Assembly (NCBI GenBank): GCA_007130265.1 | Contig: SLST01000455.1 | Coordinates: 1-15,894, forward strand | Length of the DNA: 15,894 bases | Direction: 5' to 3' | Origin: Spirochaetales bacterium | Lineage (GTDB): Bacteria; Spirochaetota; Spirochaetia; DSM-27196; SLST01 | Shown here: positions 1 to 6,574 of the stretch, in pieces | Position numbering within the stretch: the stretch's first letter is position 1 | Layout of the letters: every line of letters begins with the position of its first letter | Program-made: the position numbers and the translations under genes | The notes under the pieces: generated by a model | What the model was told of the DNA's origin: nothing | Database searches by the model: none | The model's input: the letters and a program-made list of their open reading frames with translations, nothing else

Positions 1-478
1 CGAGCATCCCGATCGAGTGAATCCCGAGCGCGAGCACGCCGGCCGGCGCGCCGGGACCGACGATGCGGATGAAGATGAGCGCGAGGATCAGCTCGGGGAA
101 CGAGCGGATCGCGGTGACGATGAACTTGCCCACTTTGGAGACGTGAGGGCCGACGATATTCTGACTCGCCAACAGCGCGAAGGGGATCGCAAGAATGCCG
201 GAGGTGAAGGTGCCTGCAATAGCAATCGCGATCGTCTCGAGCACCGCGTAAGGCAGCCCGTCGATCGTCATCGTGGTGAGATACGCGACGTCCGGCCGCA
301 GGAAGCCGCGCAGGAGGGCCTCCACCGTGCCGCGGGCGGTCTGCATGATCCCCTTGTACTCGATTCCCGCGAACCCCCAGAGGATGATCGCGAGGACCCC
401 GCCGTAGTTGACGATGCGATAGAGCGTGCGGTAGATGTCAAACGGCTTCCCGACGATGATCGGTTCGGTGCGTTCCAT
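1..478 (-). CDS. phnE: Second PhnE-type ABC permease, partial at the left edge
   Basis: This is an inner-membrane permease subunit of a phosphonate-type ABC importer. The frame starts at ATG 478-476 and is open for 159 codons to the window edge, so the C-terminal part is missing. The protein begins MERTEPIIVGKPFDIYRTLY. It then has a hydrophobic segment (GGVLAIILWGFAGIEY), a periplasmic stretch, and typical PhnE permease sequence (LETIAIAIAGTFTSGILAIP, then IRSFPELILALIFIRIVGPG). The EAA loop should lie just beyond the edge. Its ATG shares one base with the TGA of the upstream permease (TGATG), which implies translational coupling. Two consecutive phnE genes, giving a heterodimeric channel, are common in this transporter family. 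Family assignment is firm; the substrate is inferred only from family. Confidence 0.9.
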   Translation of the reverse strand, partial: MERTEPIIVGKPFDIYRTLYRIVNYGGVLAIILWGFAGIEYKGIMQTARGTVEALLRGFLRPDVAYLTTMTIDGLPYAVLETIAIAIAGTFTSGILAIPFALLASQNIVGPHVSKVGKFIVTAIRSFPELILALIFIRIVGPGAPAGVLALGIHSIGML

Positions 479-1260
479 CAGACGAGCCTCCGGCGGATCG
501 AGCTGCTGACGAGGTCGATCGCGAGCACGACGAAGAAGGTGAGAATGATGATGACGCCCACCCGATCGAACCGCCTGAACGAGAGGTTCTGCTCGAATAC
601 CTGCCCGATGCCGCCCGCGCCCACATAGCCGAGCACGGCCGCAGCCCGAACGTTCACCTCGAAGCCGTAGAGCGTGTACGACATGAACTGCGGCAGGATC
701 TGCGGGACGATCGCGTAACGCAGGACATTGATCTGGTTCGCGCCGAGCGACATCAGCGCCTCGACCTGCCCGTAGTCGATCGCTTCGATCGATTCGAAGG
801 TGAGCTTCGAGATCAACCCGAAGGTGAAGATCGCGAGCGCGAGTACGCCACTGAACGCGCCGGTCCCGAAGACCGCGACGAAGAGCGAGGCAAGCACCAT
901 CGCCGGAATGGTGCGGAAAATGTTGAGGATGAACCGAAGCGGCTTGCTGATGAACGGCTTGCGGATGAAGTTCTCCGCCGCAAGAACGGCGACGGGAAAG
1001 GCGACGAGCGCGCCGATGAAGGTACCCACCACCGACATCCGGATCGTCTCGACGAGTGGATCAACGACGCGCGGCGCGTAACTCCACGCCGGTGACAGAA
1101 ACATGCGACCGAGCAGCCTCCCGCCACGCAGAATGCCCGAGAGGGTTCCGATGACGCTGAACCCGGCGAAACGGGCGCTGCCGATGATGAGCGCCGCCAC
1201 GAGGAGGATGATGAGGTTGCGCCGGAGGTTGTTCTTCTTCGGGACGACTATATGCTCCAT
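478..1260 (-). CDS. phnE: PhnE-type phosphonate ABC transporter permease
   Basis: This is an inner-membrane permease of a phosphonate/phosphite-type ABC importer, about 260 residues, the usual length for PhnE. After a short basic N-terminus (MEHIVVPKKNNLRRN) comes a first membrane helix. Next is the PhnE-like segment with TIRMSVVGTFIGALVAFPVA, the FRTIPAMVLASLF helix, and the EAA-like coupling loop near residues 162-185 (YGQVEALMSLGANQINVLRY), which should contact PhnC. It ends in a last helix and a basic RRRLV tail. The ATG at 1260-1258 overlaps the phnC stop as TGATG. A GTG three bases earlier would give GTGA overlap; I prefer ATG because the downstream phnE junction has the same geometry. 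Part of a phnC-phnE-phnE operon. Confidence 0.93.
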   Translation of the reverse strand: MEHIVVPKKNNLRRNLIILLVAALIIGSARFAGFSVIGTLSGILRGGRLLGRMFLSPAWSYAPRVVDPLVETIRMSVVGTFIGALVAFPVAVLAAENFIRKPFISKPLRFILNIFRTIPAMVLASLFVAVFGTGAFSGVLALAIFTFGLISKLTFESIEAIDYGQVEALMSLGANQINVLRYAIVPQILPQFMSYTLYGFEVNVRAAAVLGYVGAGGIGQVFEQNLSFRRFDRVGVIIILTFFVVLAIDLVSSSIRRRLV

Positions 1261-2039
1261 CACGACTCACCCAGCACTTCGTCATGGTGAATGGGGCGGC
1301 CGTAGACCTGCTCCATGTCGCGGAAGAACTGCGGCCTGTCGAGCCCCTTGATCGGCACGTCGTAGACGATGCGTCCGGCGCGGATTCCGACGACTCGCGT
1401 CGCGTACTTGAGCGCGAGGTCGACGTGGTGCAGATTGGCAACCGTCGTGATCCCGTCCTCCACGTTTATCTGCTTGAGGTAATCCATCACCTGGATCGTC
1501 GTGATCGGATCGAGCGAGGCGACCGGCTCGTCGGCAAGCATTACCCGCGGCTCCTGAGCGAGCGCCCGGGCGATCGCGACGCGCTGCTGTTGACCGCCGG
1601 AGAGCTCGCTCGCCCGCGCGTGGACCTTCTCGAGAATGTCCACGCGCTGAAGCGCCCGATAGGCGATTTGCCTGTCCGCCTCCGGGAAGAGGCCGAGTAC
1701 GGTCCGCCATGTGGGGTGGTAGGCGACACGCCCGGAGAGCACGTTCGCAAGAACCGACATGCGCTTCACGATATTGAACCCCTGGAAGATCATGCCGATC
1801 TTCCGACGCGCCTCGCGCAATTCGCGTCCGGTGGCCTTGTTTACCATCATGCCGTCCACCTCGACCGAGCCGGAAGTCGTATCGATGAGGCGGTTGATCA
1901 GGCGCAGGAGCGTCGACTTGCCGGCTCCGGAGAGCCCGATGATCGCAACGAACTCTCCCTCCTCCACGGTGAGGTCGATACCGGTCAGCGCCTTGACACC
2001 GTTCGGGTAGACCTTGCTGACGTCGGTGAATCGGATCAT
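1260..2039 (-). CDS. phnC: Phosphonate-type ABC transporter ATP-binding protein PhnC
   Basis: This is the cytoplasmic ATPase that energises the PhnE/PhnE permease. Counting from the ATG, about 259 residues carry all ABC motifs: Walker A GLSGAGKST (35-43), Q-loop in MIFQGFN, signature LSGGQQQR (146-153), Walker B VMLADEP with catalytic Glu 171, D-loop SLD, and a switch-region NLHHVDLA. The segments NIVKRMSVLANVLSGR and HVDLALKYATRVVGIRAGR are characteristic of PhnC rather than other ABC ATPases. ATG 2039-2037 is chosen because an AAGGGGG Shine-Dalgarno ends five bases before it; the GTG at 2045 would sit inside that ribosome-binding site. It is first in the minus-strand operon and divergent from phnD across a 114-base gap. 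Phosphonate, phosphite or a related ester are all possible substrates. Confidence 0.95.
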   Translation of the reverse strand: MIRFTDVSKVYPNGVKALTGIDLTVEEGEFVAIIGLSGAGKSTLLRLINRLIDTTSGSVEVDGMMVNKATGRELREARRKIGMIFQGFNIVKRMSVLANVLSGRVAYHPTWRTVLGLFPEADRQIAYRALQRVDILEKVHARASELSGGQQQRVAIARALAQEPRVMLADEPVASLDPITTIQVMDYLKQINVEDGITTVANLHHVDLALKYATRVVGIRAGRIVYDVPIKGLDRPQFFRDMEQVYGRPIHHDEVLGES

Positions 2040-2153
2040 CGGCACCCCCTTCTGGAAAACTCACACTATTCTAACGCGCATTCTTGCGCAAATGATTGTC
2101 CAGCGCAGCACGGAAGGATTATAGTCTCGTGAGGATCCCAAGAGGAGGGAAAA
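2040..2153. promoter_or_regulatory. Divergent phnC / phnD promoter region
   Basis: This 114-base gap lies between divergent transporter genes and must carry both start signals. For phnD, TTGTCC (2096-2101) and TATAGT (2120-2125) form a plausible -35/-10 pair with an 18-base spacer, followed by an AGGAGG ribosome site at 2143-2148, five bases before the ATG. For phnC the best -10 is TAGAAT on the minus strand, about 30 bases before the coding start, without a good -35. The perfect 8-base palindrome TTGCGCAA (2084-2091) lies centrally between the two and could be an operator half-site or core. No classical Pho box was recognised. The promoter calls are by eye only. Confidence 0.5.
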
Positions 2154-3068
2154 ATGCGGAGATTCCTTGTTTTCGTCCTGTTGATCGTGGCTGCCACCGC
2201 CTTCGCCGGAGGCGGCCGGGAAGAGGTCATCAACCCGGAGACGCTGCAGGTACAGCTCATCCCGTCGCGCGACGCGGCCTATCTGGACGCGCAGCGGCTG
2301 CCGCTGCAGAACCTGCTTCGGGCGCAGCTCGACATGCCGGTAACGGTCACCGTCGCGACCGACTACAACGCGCTGATCGAGGGTATGGCGTCCGAGCAGA
2401 TCCATGTGGGGCTGCTCGCCACGACCGCCTACGTGCTCGCAGCCGACGAAGGCCACGCGGAGGCAATCCTGAAGTCGCTGCGGTACGACGTCGACGACCG
2501 CGGTCGGCAGTTACAGGATCAGCCGCTCGTATCCGGCTACAAGTCGCAGCTCGTGGCGCACGTCGATTCGGGTATCGAGTCGGTAACCGACCTGCGCGGA
2601 CGCAAGATCGCGATCGCCTCGTTCACCTCGACGTCCGGCTTCGTCTGGCCGGCGAACCTGCTCGCGGACAACGACATCGACCCGGAGCGCGACGTAGAGT
2701 GGATCAACGTCGGCGGGCACGACAATGCGATTACGGCGGTTTACAACCGCGAAGCTGATGCGGCCTTCACCTTCAAGGATGCGCGAAGCCTTTTCGAGAA
2801 CGAGTCGTTCCACGGCGACCTCATGGAGAAGGTGGTCCTCGTCACCGATACCACCGACATCCCCAACGACACGATCTCCGTCATCCCGCGCCTGGACCCG
2901 CAGCTCAAGGAGCGGGTACGGCAGGCGTTCATCGCCCTCGCCGACGACCCGGCCGGTCTCGAGATCATCCAGCGGATCTACAACCACGAGGGCTACGCCC
3001 CGGCGGCCGACAGCGATTACGACGGCGTACGTCTCTACCTCACTCGCATGGAGGAGTGGGACTTCTAG
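2154..3068 (+). CDS. phnD: PhnD-type periplasmic phosphonate-binding protein
   Basis: This is the periplasmic substrate-binding protein of the importer encoded divergently by phnCEE. The 304-residue protein starts with a Sec signal peptide (RR, then FLVFVLLIVAATAFA), cut probably after AFA, before GGGREE; there is no lipobox cysteine. The mature part is a PhnD/PtxB-type type-2 binding fold. It has IPSRDAAYLDAQ near residue 36, GLLATTAYV near 86, a phosphonate-loop-like STSG (159-162) in the context IASFTSTSGF, GGHDNAI with His 189, and DAAFTFKDAR with Asp 209. These positions match the ligand-contacting STSG, His and Asp regions of known PhnD proteins. The start is fixed by AGGAGG five bases upstream of the ATG. 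It is unusual in being divergent from phnC rather than between phnC and phnE. Confidence 0.92.
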   Translation: MRRFLVFVLLIVAATAFAGGGREEVINPETLQVQLIPSRDAAYLDAQRLPLQNLLRAQLDMPVTVTVATDYNALIEGMASEQIHVGLLATTAYVLAADEGHAEAILKSLRYDVDDRGRQLQDQPLVSGYKSQLVAHVDSGIESVTDLRGRKIAIASFTSTSGFVWPANLLADNDIDPERDVEWINVGGHDNAITAVYNREADAAFTFKDARSLFENESFHGDLMEKVVLVTDTTDIPNDTISVIPRLDPQLKERVRQAFIALADDPAGLEIIQRIYNHEGYAPAADSDYDGVRLYLTRMEEWDF

Positions 3069-3084
3069 ACGATCCCTTGCAAGG

Positions 3085-3110
3085 ACGGCGGTCGCACCGG
3101 CGGCCGCCGT
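3085..3110 (+). terminator. Strong intercistronic hairpin after phnD
   Basis: Seventeen bases after the phnD stop, ACGGCGGTCG (3085-3094) pairs with CGGCCGCCGT (3101-3110), giving a ten-base-pair stem with one G-U pair and a six-base loop. No clean U-tract follows (TCGTTCGTCT), so full termination is doubtful. A partial terminator or 3'-end stabiliser is more likely. Such hairpins often follow binding-protein genes and raise their expression over downstream genes. A separate perfect 10-base palindrome, CCTTGCAAGG, lies immediately upstream at 3075-3084. Confidence 0.6.
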
Positions 3111-3144
3111 TCGTTCGTCTCTATGCTTCTGCGAAGGAGTCTCC

Positions 3145-4638
3145 GTGGCTCGCCCCAATCTGCTTTACATCCACTCCGACCAGCACGATCCGCACGTAAC
3201 CGGGAGCTACGGTGATCCGGTCGTAGAGACGCCGAACCTGGACGCCCTCGCCGCGAGCGGCGTTGTCCTGCGGAACGTGTACTGCCCATCGCCCATATGC
3301 GTGCCTTCACGGATGTCAATGCTCACGGGCCGCTATCCGCACGAGAACCGTGTGTGGACGAACACGCACATCCTTGATTCGGGCATTCCCACGCTCGCTC
3401 ACGCGATGGGAGCGGGAGGGTACCGACCGGTGCTCGTAGGCCGAATGCATGCGGTTGGCCCGGACCAACTGCACGGGTATGCGGAGCGACTCGTTGGAGA
3501 CCACGGTCCGAATCAGCTCGGTTGTTCCGGTGCGGACCATGGCGAGCTCACCGGCACTGCCGGTCCGTCACGGATCAGCCTGAAAAAGTCGGGCGCGGGT
3601 CAGAACGCCTACGAGGTCCATGATGAAGACGTCACCGTCGCCGCGATCGACTATTTGAACCGTCTGGGAGTCAGAAAGCGCTCAGGACTCCCGGCGGAAC
3701 CGTTCAGCCTCTCGGTCGGATTCATGCTACCGCACCAGCCCTTTGTCGCGAGACGGAAGGACTATGATCGATACGAAGGGCGGGTACCTCCGCCGGCGGT
3801 ACACGAGTCGTTCTCAGATTCGCTCCATCCGCACATCCGCGCGTGGCGTTCCGGGTGTGACATCGTCGACGTGAGCGAGGAGGAAACAGCCCGCGCCCGA
3901 GCCGCCTACTGGGCTCTTGTCGACCGGATGGACGCCATGATCGGCCGAATTCTCACCGCTCTCACGGACAATGGTCTCGCGCAGGACACCCTCGTCGTGT
4001 ATTCGTCGGACCACGGCGAGCAGGCCGGTGAGCACGGCCTATGGTGGAAACAGACCTTCTACGAGCATTCGGTACGGGTGCCGGCGATCCTCTCCTGGCC
4101 AGGTGGCCCGAAAGGAGCCTTGCGACCTGGAACGGTTATCGACCGGGTGATCTCTTCGCTCGATCTGAACGCCACGATGCTCGACGCGCTTGGATGCCCG
4201 GCGCTGCCTCATTCACGGGGGCGCTCGCTCGTACCGCTGCTCCGCGATCCAGGCGCGCCATGGGACGATACCGCGTTCTCGGAGTTCTGCCTCGACGCGG
4301 CCGGCGCGGGGGGGCCGTTCCCCGAGGCGGGAGTCGTCCAGCGTATGGTCAGGCAGGGTGACTGGAAACTCAACTACTACGCCGGACAACCGTCGCAACT
4401 CTTCAACCTCAGAGAAGACCCTGACGAAATGGTCGACCGCTCCCTCGATCCCGGCTGCGCCCGGATCGCCGGCGAGTTGACCCGGCGGGTGCTTGACGGA
4501 TGGGATCCGGAGGCGATCGCCACAGAGATGGCCGTGAAACGCCGGGACAACGACCTCCTCGGCGCCTGGGGACGCGAAGTGCGGCCCGCCGACGCGTTCC
4601 GCTGGAATCTGCGACCGGAAATGGACTACCTCGAGTGA
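3145..4638 (+). CDS. Sulfatase-family (formylglycine) hydrolase, phosphonate/sulfate ester type
   Basis: This is an alkaline-phosphatase-superfamily esterase of 497 residues, cleaving a sulfate, phosphate or phosphonate monoester. The start is GTG 3145 with AAGGAG five bases upstream; the open frame extends further upstream, but that part is phnD shadow. Visible features are an N-terminal metal site HSDQH (10-14, Asp 12), ETPNLDALA (28-36), the CVPSR formylglycine motif (Cys 52), the choline-sulfatase-like GRMHAVGPDQLHGY (99-112), a second histidine in LPHQP (195-199), and the metal-binding SSDHGE (287-292). The C-terminus has the usual WKLNYY and QLFNLREDPDE block. No signal peptide is seen, so it is probably cytoplasmic. 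It lies in line with phnD. Family is certain; the choice among choline-sulfatase-like, aryl-sulfatase-like and phosphonate monoester hydrolase is open. It needs a formylglycine-generating enzyme, absent from the window. Confidence 0.85.
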   Translation: MARPNLLYIHSDQHDPHVTGSYGDPVVETPNLDALAASGVVLRNVYCPSPICVPSRMSMLTGRYPHENRVWTNTHILDSGIPTLAHAMGAGGYRPVLVGRMHAVGPDQLHGYAERLVGDHGPNQLGCSGADHGELTGTAGPSRISLKKSGAGQNAYEVHDEDVTVAAIDYLNRLGVRKRSGLPAEPFSLSVGFMLPHQPFVARRKDYDRYEGRVPPPAVHESFSDSLHPHIRAWRSGCDIVDVSEEETARARAAYWALVDRMDAMIGRILTALTDNGLAQDTLVVYSSDHGEQAGEHGLWWKQTFYEHSVRVPAILSWPGGPKGALRPGTVIDRVISSLDLNATMLDALGCPALPHSRGRSLVPLLRDPGAPWDDTAFSEFCLDAAGAGGPFPEAGVVQRMVRQGDWKLNYYAGQPSQLFNLREDPDEMVDRSLDPGCARIAGELTRRVLDGWDPEAIATEMAVKRRDNDLLGAWGREVRPADAFRWNLRPEMDYLE

Positions 4639-4661
4639 GTCTGCCCACCGCAGCGGTACCG

Positions 4662-5294
4662 TCAAACCCCAACGACTCGTAGCATTCCCGTCAGTATGGT
4701 CTGTGTTATCCGCCTGATAGGGAGCAGATCAACGCCCGTAAAACGCCCGGCGAAGATGAGCACGACCAGAAACAAAAACCCGTACCGCGAAAGAGCGAGC
4801 GCCGCCGTAGGGTTTCGTTTTGACAGGTACGCCATATAGAGATGCGAGCCGTCGAGTGGAGGAACCGGCAACGCGTTGAACACGGCCAGCACGATGTTGA
4901 TCGAACAGAAGATGAACGCCGCTTCCAGGGCGATGCCGGTCCCCGTCCCGGACACCGAGACGATCAGGCGAATAGCGAGGGCCCCAAGAAAGGCGAGCAC
5001 CAGGTTCGATGCGGGGCCCGCGAACGACACGAGAATCTCGTCGCGGACAGGACTGCTCAGCTTGGACCGGTCAAAGGTAACAGGCTTCGCCCACCCGAAT
5101 CCGGCGACGACGAGAAGCAGGAAACCAAACGGGTCCACGTGACGCAGTGGGTTGAGCGTGACCCGTCCGGCACGCTTCGCGGTGTCATCACCCAGGGCGA
5201 GCGACACCACCGCGTGCGAGAGCTCATGCACGGTGAGCGACGCGAGAATCACGGGTATCAAAATCGCAAGCTCTCGGACAGACAGGTTCAGCAA
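4662..5294 (-). CDS. M50 family (site-2 protease-like) membrane metalloprotease
   Basis: This is a multi-helix inner-membrane zinc metalloprotease of the M50B group, about 210 residues, the normal size for the short forms. The HExxH motif HELSH is at residues 23-27 in the first helix (SLTVHELSHAVVSLALGD). It is followed by the family's RVTLNPLRHVDPFG (44-57) and the third zinc-ligand motif NALPVPPLDG (140-149, Asp 148). I place the start at TTG 5294-5292, which follows GGAGGT by about five bases and begins MLNLSVRELAI, as in relatives. An in-frame extension to 5510 has no family-like sequence and would overlap the divergent gene. The physiological substrate is unknown. It converges on the sulfatase gene with only 23 bases between stops. 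Confidence 0.85.
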   Translation of the reverse strand: MLNLSVRELAILIPVILASLTVHELSHAVVSLALGDDTAKRAGRVTLNPLRHVDPFGFLLLVVAGFGWAKPVTFDRSKLSSPVRDEILVSFAGPASNLVLAFLGALAIRLIVSVSGTGTGIALEAAFIFCSINIVLAVFNALPVPPLDGSHLYMAYLSKRNPTAALALSRYGFLFLVVLIFAGRFTGVDLLPIRRITQTILTGMLRVVGV

Positions 5295-5370
5295 CAGGAC
5301 CTCCAATAGGGGTAAGCATACGCAGAGCAGCGGGAGGAATCCACCCGGCACGGCAGCGGCGCGGCAGGCA

Positions 5371-5425
5371 TTGACGTTCACCATCATTGTCCGTAAGCTG
5401 TAGGCCATCGAATCAGTTAGGAGAG
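5371..5425 (+). promoter_or_regulatory. Putative sigma70-type promoter and RBS for the AP2-like gene
   Basis: TTGACG (5371-5376) matches a -35 box at five of six positions. Seventeen bases later TAAGCT (5394-5399) is a weak -10. A clear ribosome site, AGGAG (5419-5423), lies five bases before the ATG at 5429. The gap between the M50 start (5294) and this gene (5429) otherwise shows nothing recognisable. Assignment is by eye. Confidence 0.45.
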
Positions 5426-5428
5426 TGT

Positions 5429-6085
5429 ATGCCAGCAGTAGTACGGATAGACACCGGTGGTACCCACGGATTCCAGGCCCGGATAGGCGGCAGCGTTGGG
5501 TACGAGTCAAAGCTATTCAGCGACAAGAAATGCGGCGGAAAGCGCAAAGCCAAGGCTGCAGCCATCGCGTGGCTCGAAGAACGCGGTGATCGTTACGCAC
5601 CCCGCAGATTCGGCCCCAAGAAGGGTATTCAGGTCAACAATATGAGTGGGACACCTGGAGTCCACCAGAGTCAGCTGACCCGGAACGGCAATGTCTCGCG
5701 GTACTGGGCGGCGCATTACTCGATTGGCCCCAACGGCAGACGAACCCACAGATCCAAGCGTTTCTACTTCGGCACGAAGCGCACCTCCGACGAGGCGCGG
5801 GCGCTCGCGGAGGAGTTCCGAACCGGTTGGGTCGCCGCGTTCGAGAAGAACGGAACCGACGGGGTGAAACAGTTCTTCCGCGAGTGGGAGGAGAAATACC
5901 CGAGTCGAAAGACGACGGCAAAGAAGAAGACCACAGGACGCAAGGCCTCGGGCAAGAGCACTCCCGCCGTGAAGACCGCGTCGGACCGGAAGGCTGCGCC
6001 TACTGGAGCGACGAAGAAGTCCGCGACGAGGAAGCCCGCGACAAAAAAGCCGGCTGCTAAGAAACCGGCTGCTAAGAGGAAGTAG
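5429..6085 (+). CDS. AP2-like DNA-binding protein with histone-H1-like lysine tail
   Basis: This 218-residue basic protein probably binds DNA. Residues 74-134 resemble an AP2/integrase-type DNA-binding domain: GVHQSQ, then RYWAAHYSIGP, a basic stretch (GRRTHRSKRFYFG), and a helix TSDEARALAEEF, matching the AP2 pattern of a three-stranded sheet, a Trp, and a helix starting EA. Residues 10-52 (THGFQARIGG, ending AAAIAWLEER) look like a second, more divergent copy. Residues 160-218 form a low-complexity Lys/Ala/Pro/Thr tail ending in KKPAAKKPAAKRK, as in histone H1-like and HU-tail proteins. The start is supported by AGGAG five bases upstream; there is no signal peptide. A role as a nucleoid-associated or regulatory protein is inferred, not shown. 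The AP2 match is from pattern reading only. Confidence 0.6.
   Translation: MPAVVRIDTGGTHGFQARIGGSVGYESKLFSDKKCGGKRKAKAAAIAWLEERGDRYAPRRFGPKKGIQVNNMSGTPGVHQSQLTRNGNVSRYWAAHYSIGPNGRRTHRSKRFYFGTKRTSDEARALAEEFRTGWVAAFEKNGTDGVKQFFREWEEKYPSRKTTAKKKTTGRKASGKSTPAVKTASDRKAAPTGATKKSATRKPATKKPAAKKPAAKRK
6050..6079 (+). repeat. 15-base tandem repeat in the lysine-rich tail
   Basis: CCGGCTGCTAAGAAA at 6050-6064 is followed directly by CCGGCTGCTAAGAGG at 6065-6079, identical at 13 of 15 positions. The unit is five codons long, so copy-number change would lengthen or shorten the tail without breaking the reading frame. Weaker KKPA-type copies precede it from about 6025. Confidence 0.75.
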
Positions 6086-6136
6086 CGCGTCGGCAACTCT
6101 GCGGATCCGCGGCTGAGGTGCCGATACTCATAGGCG

Positions 6137-6568
6137 ATGAGACCCTCGTCACCTGCAGTCGTCATGGTGATGCTGGTCGGGGCGATCCTGTACCACGCGC
6201 CGTCAGTGCCTGCAGAGCCCTGGCAACCGCCGATCGTTCCCGCACCGGAGCCGTTCACGCTCAACAGCTATGACGTCATAGACGCCGTGTGGATGCTCAG
6301 GCGCGTGAGGTTCCTGCAGCGCTGGGACGGGCAGACCAGGCCGGAGACGATCGTCGTGCGCACGGCGGAGAGCGTCTGGGTGGGGTACGATCCGGACGCC
6401 TACGAGGGCCATCGTAACCGCTACGATATCGTGCTGAACGGCGAATCGATCGAGTGGGATCTGCTCTACATTGAGTACGCCAACGACATGGTCAACCTTC
6501 GGCTGCTGTACACGTACCGCAACCAGCAGCCTCCGCCGGACCTTCCCTATCGTCTTCGTTGGCCGTAA
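6137..6568 (+). CDS. Small secreted protein of unknown function
   Basis: I do not recognise the family. The 143-residue protein begins with a probable Sec signal peptide (MRPSSPAVVMVMLVGAILYH, with APSVPAEP following; cleavage likely near VPA-EP). The mature part of about 115 residues is rich in Tyr, Trp and Asp. It looks like a small beta-rich domain: YDVIDAVWMLRRVRFLQRWD, then ETIVVRTAESVWVGYDPDA, RYDIVLNGESIEWDLLYIEY, NLRLLYTYRN. It ends in PPPDLPYRLRWP. A periplasmic or surface location is inferred from the signal. The ATG has only a weak AGG upstream. It follows the AP2-like gene by 51 bases on the same strand, so co-transcription is possible. It converges on the deacetylase-fold gene with six bases between stops. 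Confidence 0.65.
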   Translation: MRPSSPAVVMVMLVGAILYHAPSVPAEPWQPPIVPAPEPFTLNSYDVIDAVWMLRRVRFLQRWDGQTRPETIVVRTAESVWVGYDPDAYEGHRNRYDIVLNGESIEWDLLYIEYANDMVNLRLLYTYRNQQPPPDLPYRLRWP

Positions 6569-6574
6569 TCCGGA

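Noticed and set aside
1284..2132. A 282-codon open frame on the plus strand opposite phnC
   Set aside because: It has no recognisable motifs and is composed of the Arg/Asp/Val-rich shadow typical of GC-rich antisense frames, while phnC carries all ABC motifs.
2725..3144. In-frame upstream extension of the sulfatase-type gene
   Set aside because: The extension overlaps phnD, reads as Ser/Arg/Thr-rich shadow, and a good ribosome site precedes GTG 3145, where family-like sequence begins.
4639..4661. Bidirectional terminator between the convergent sulfatase and M50 genes
   Set aside because: The 23-base gap shows no stem-loop with a T-run on either strand that I could find.
5295..5510. In-frame upstream extension of the M50 protease
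   Set aside because: It overlaps the start of the divergent AP2-like gene and is not family-like. GGAGGT followed by TTG 5294 gives the normal N-terminus.
6101..6110. GCGGATCCGC palindrome after the AP2-like gene as a terminator
   Set aside because: It has no loop and no T-tract; a 10-base palindrome is easily found by chance in GC-rich DNA.
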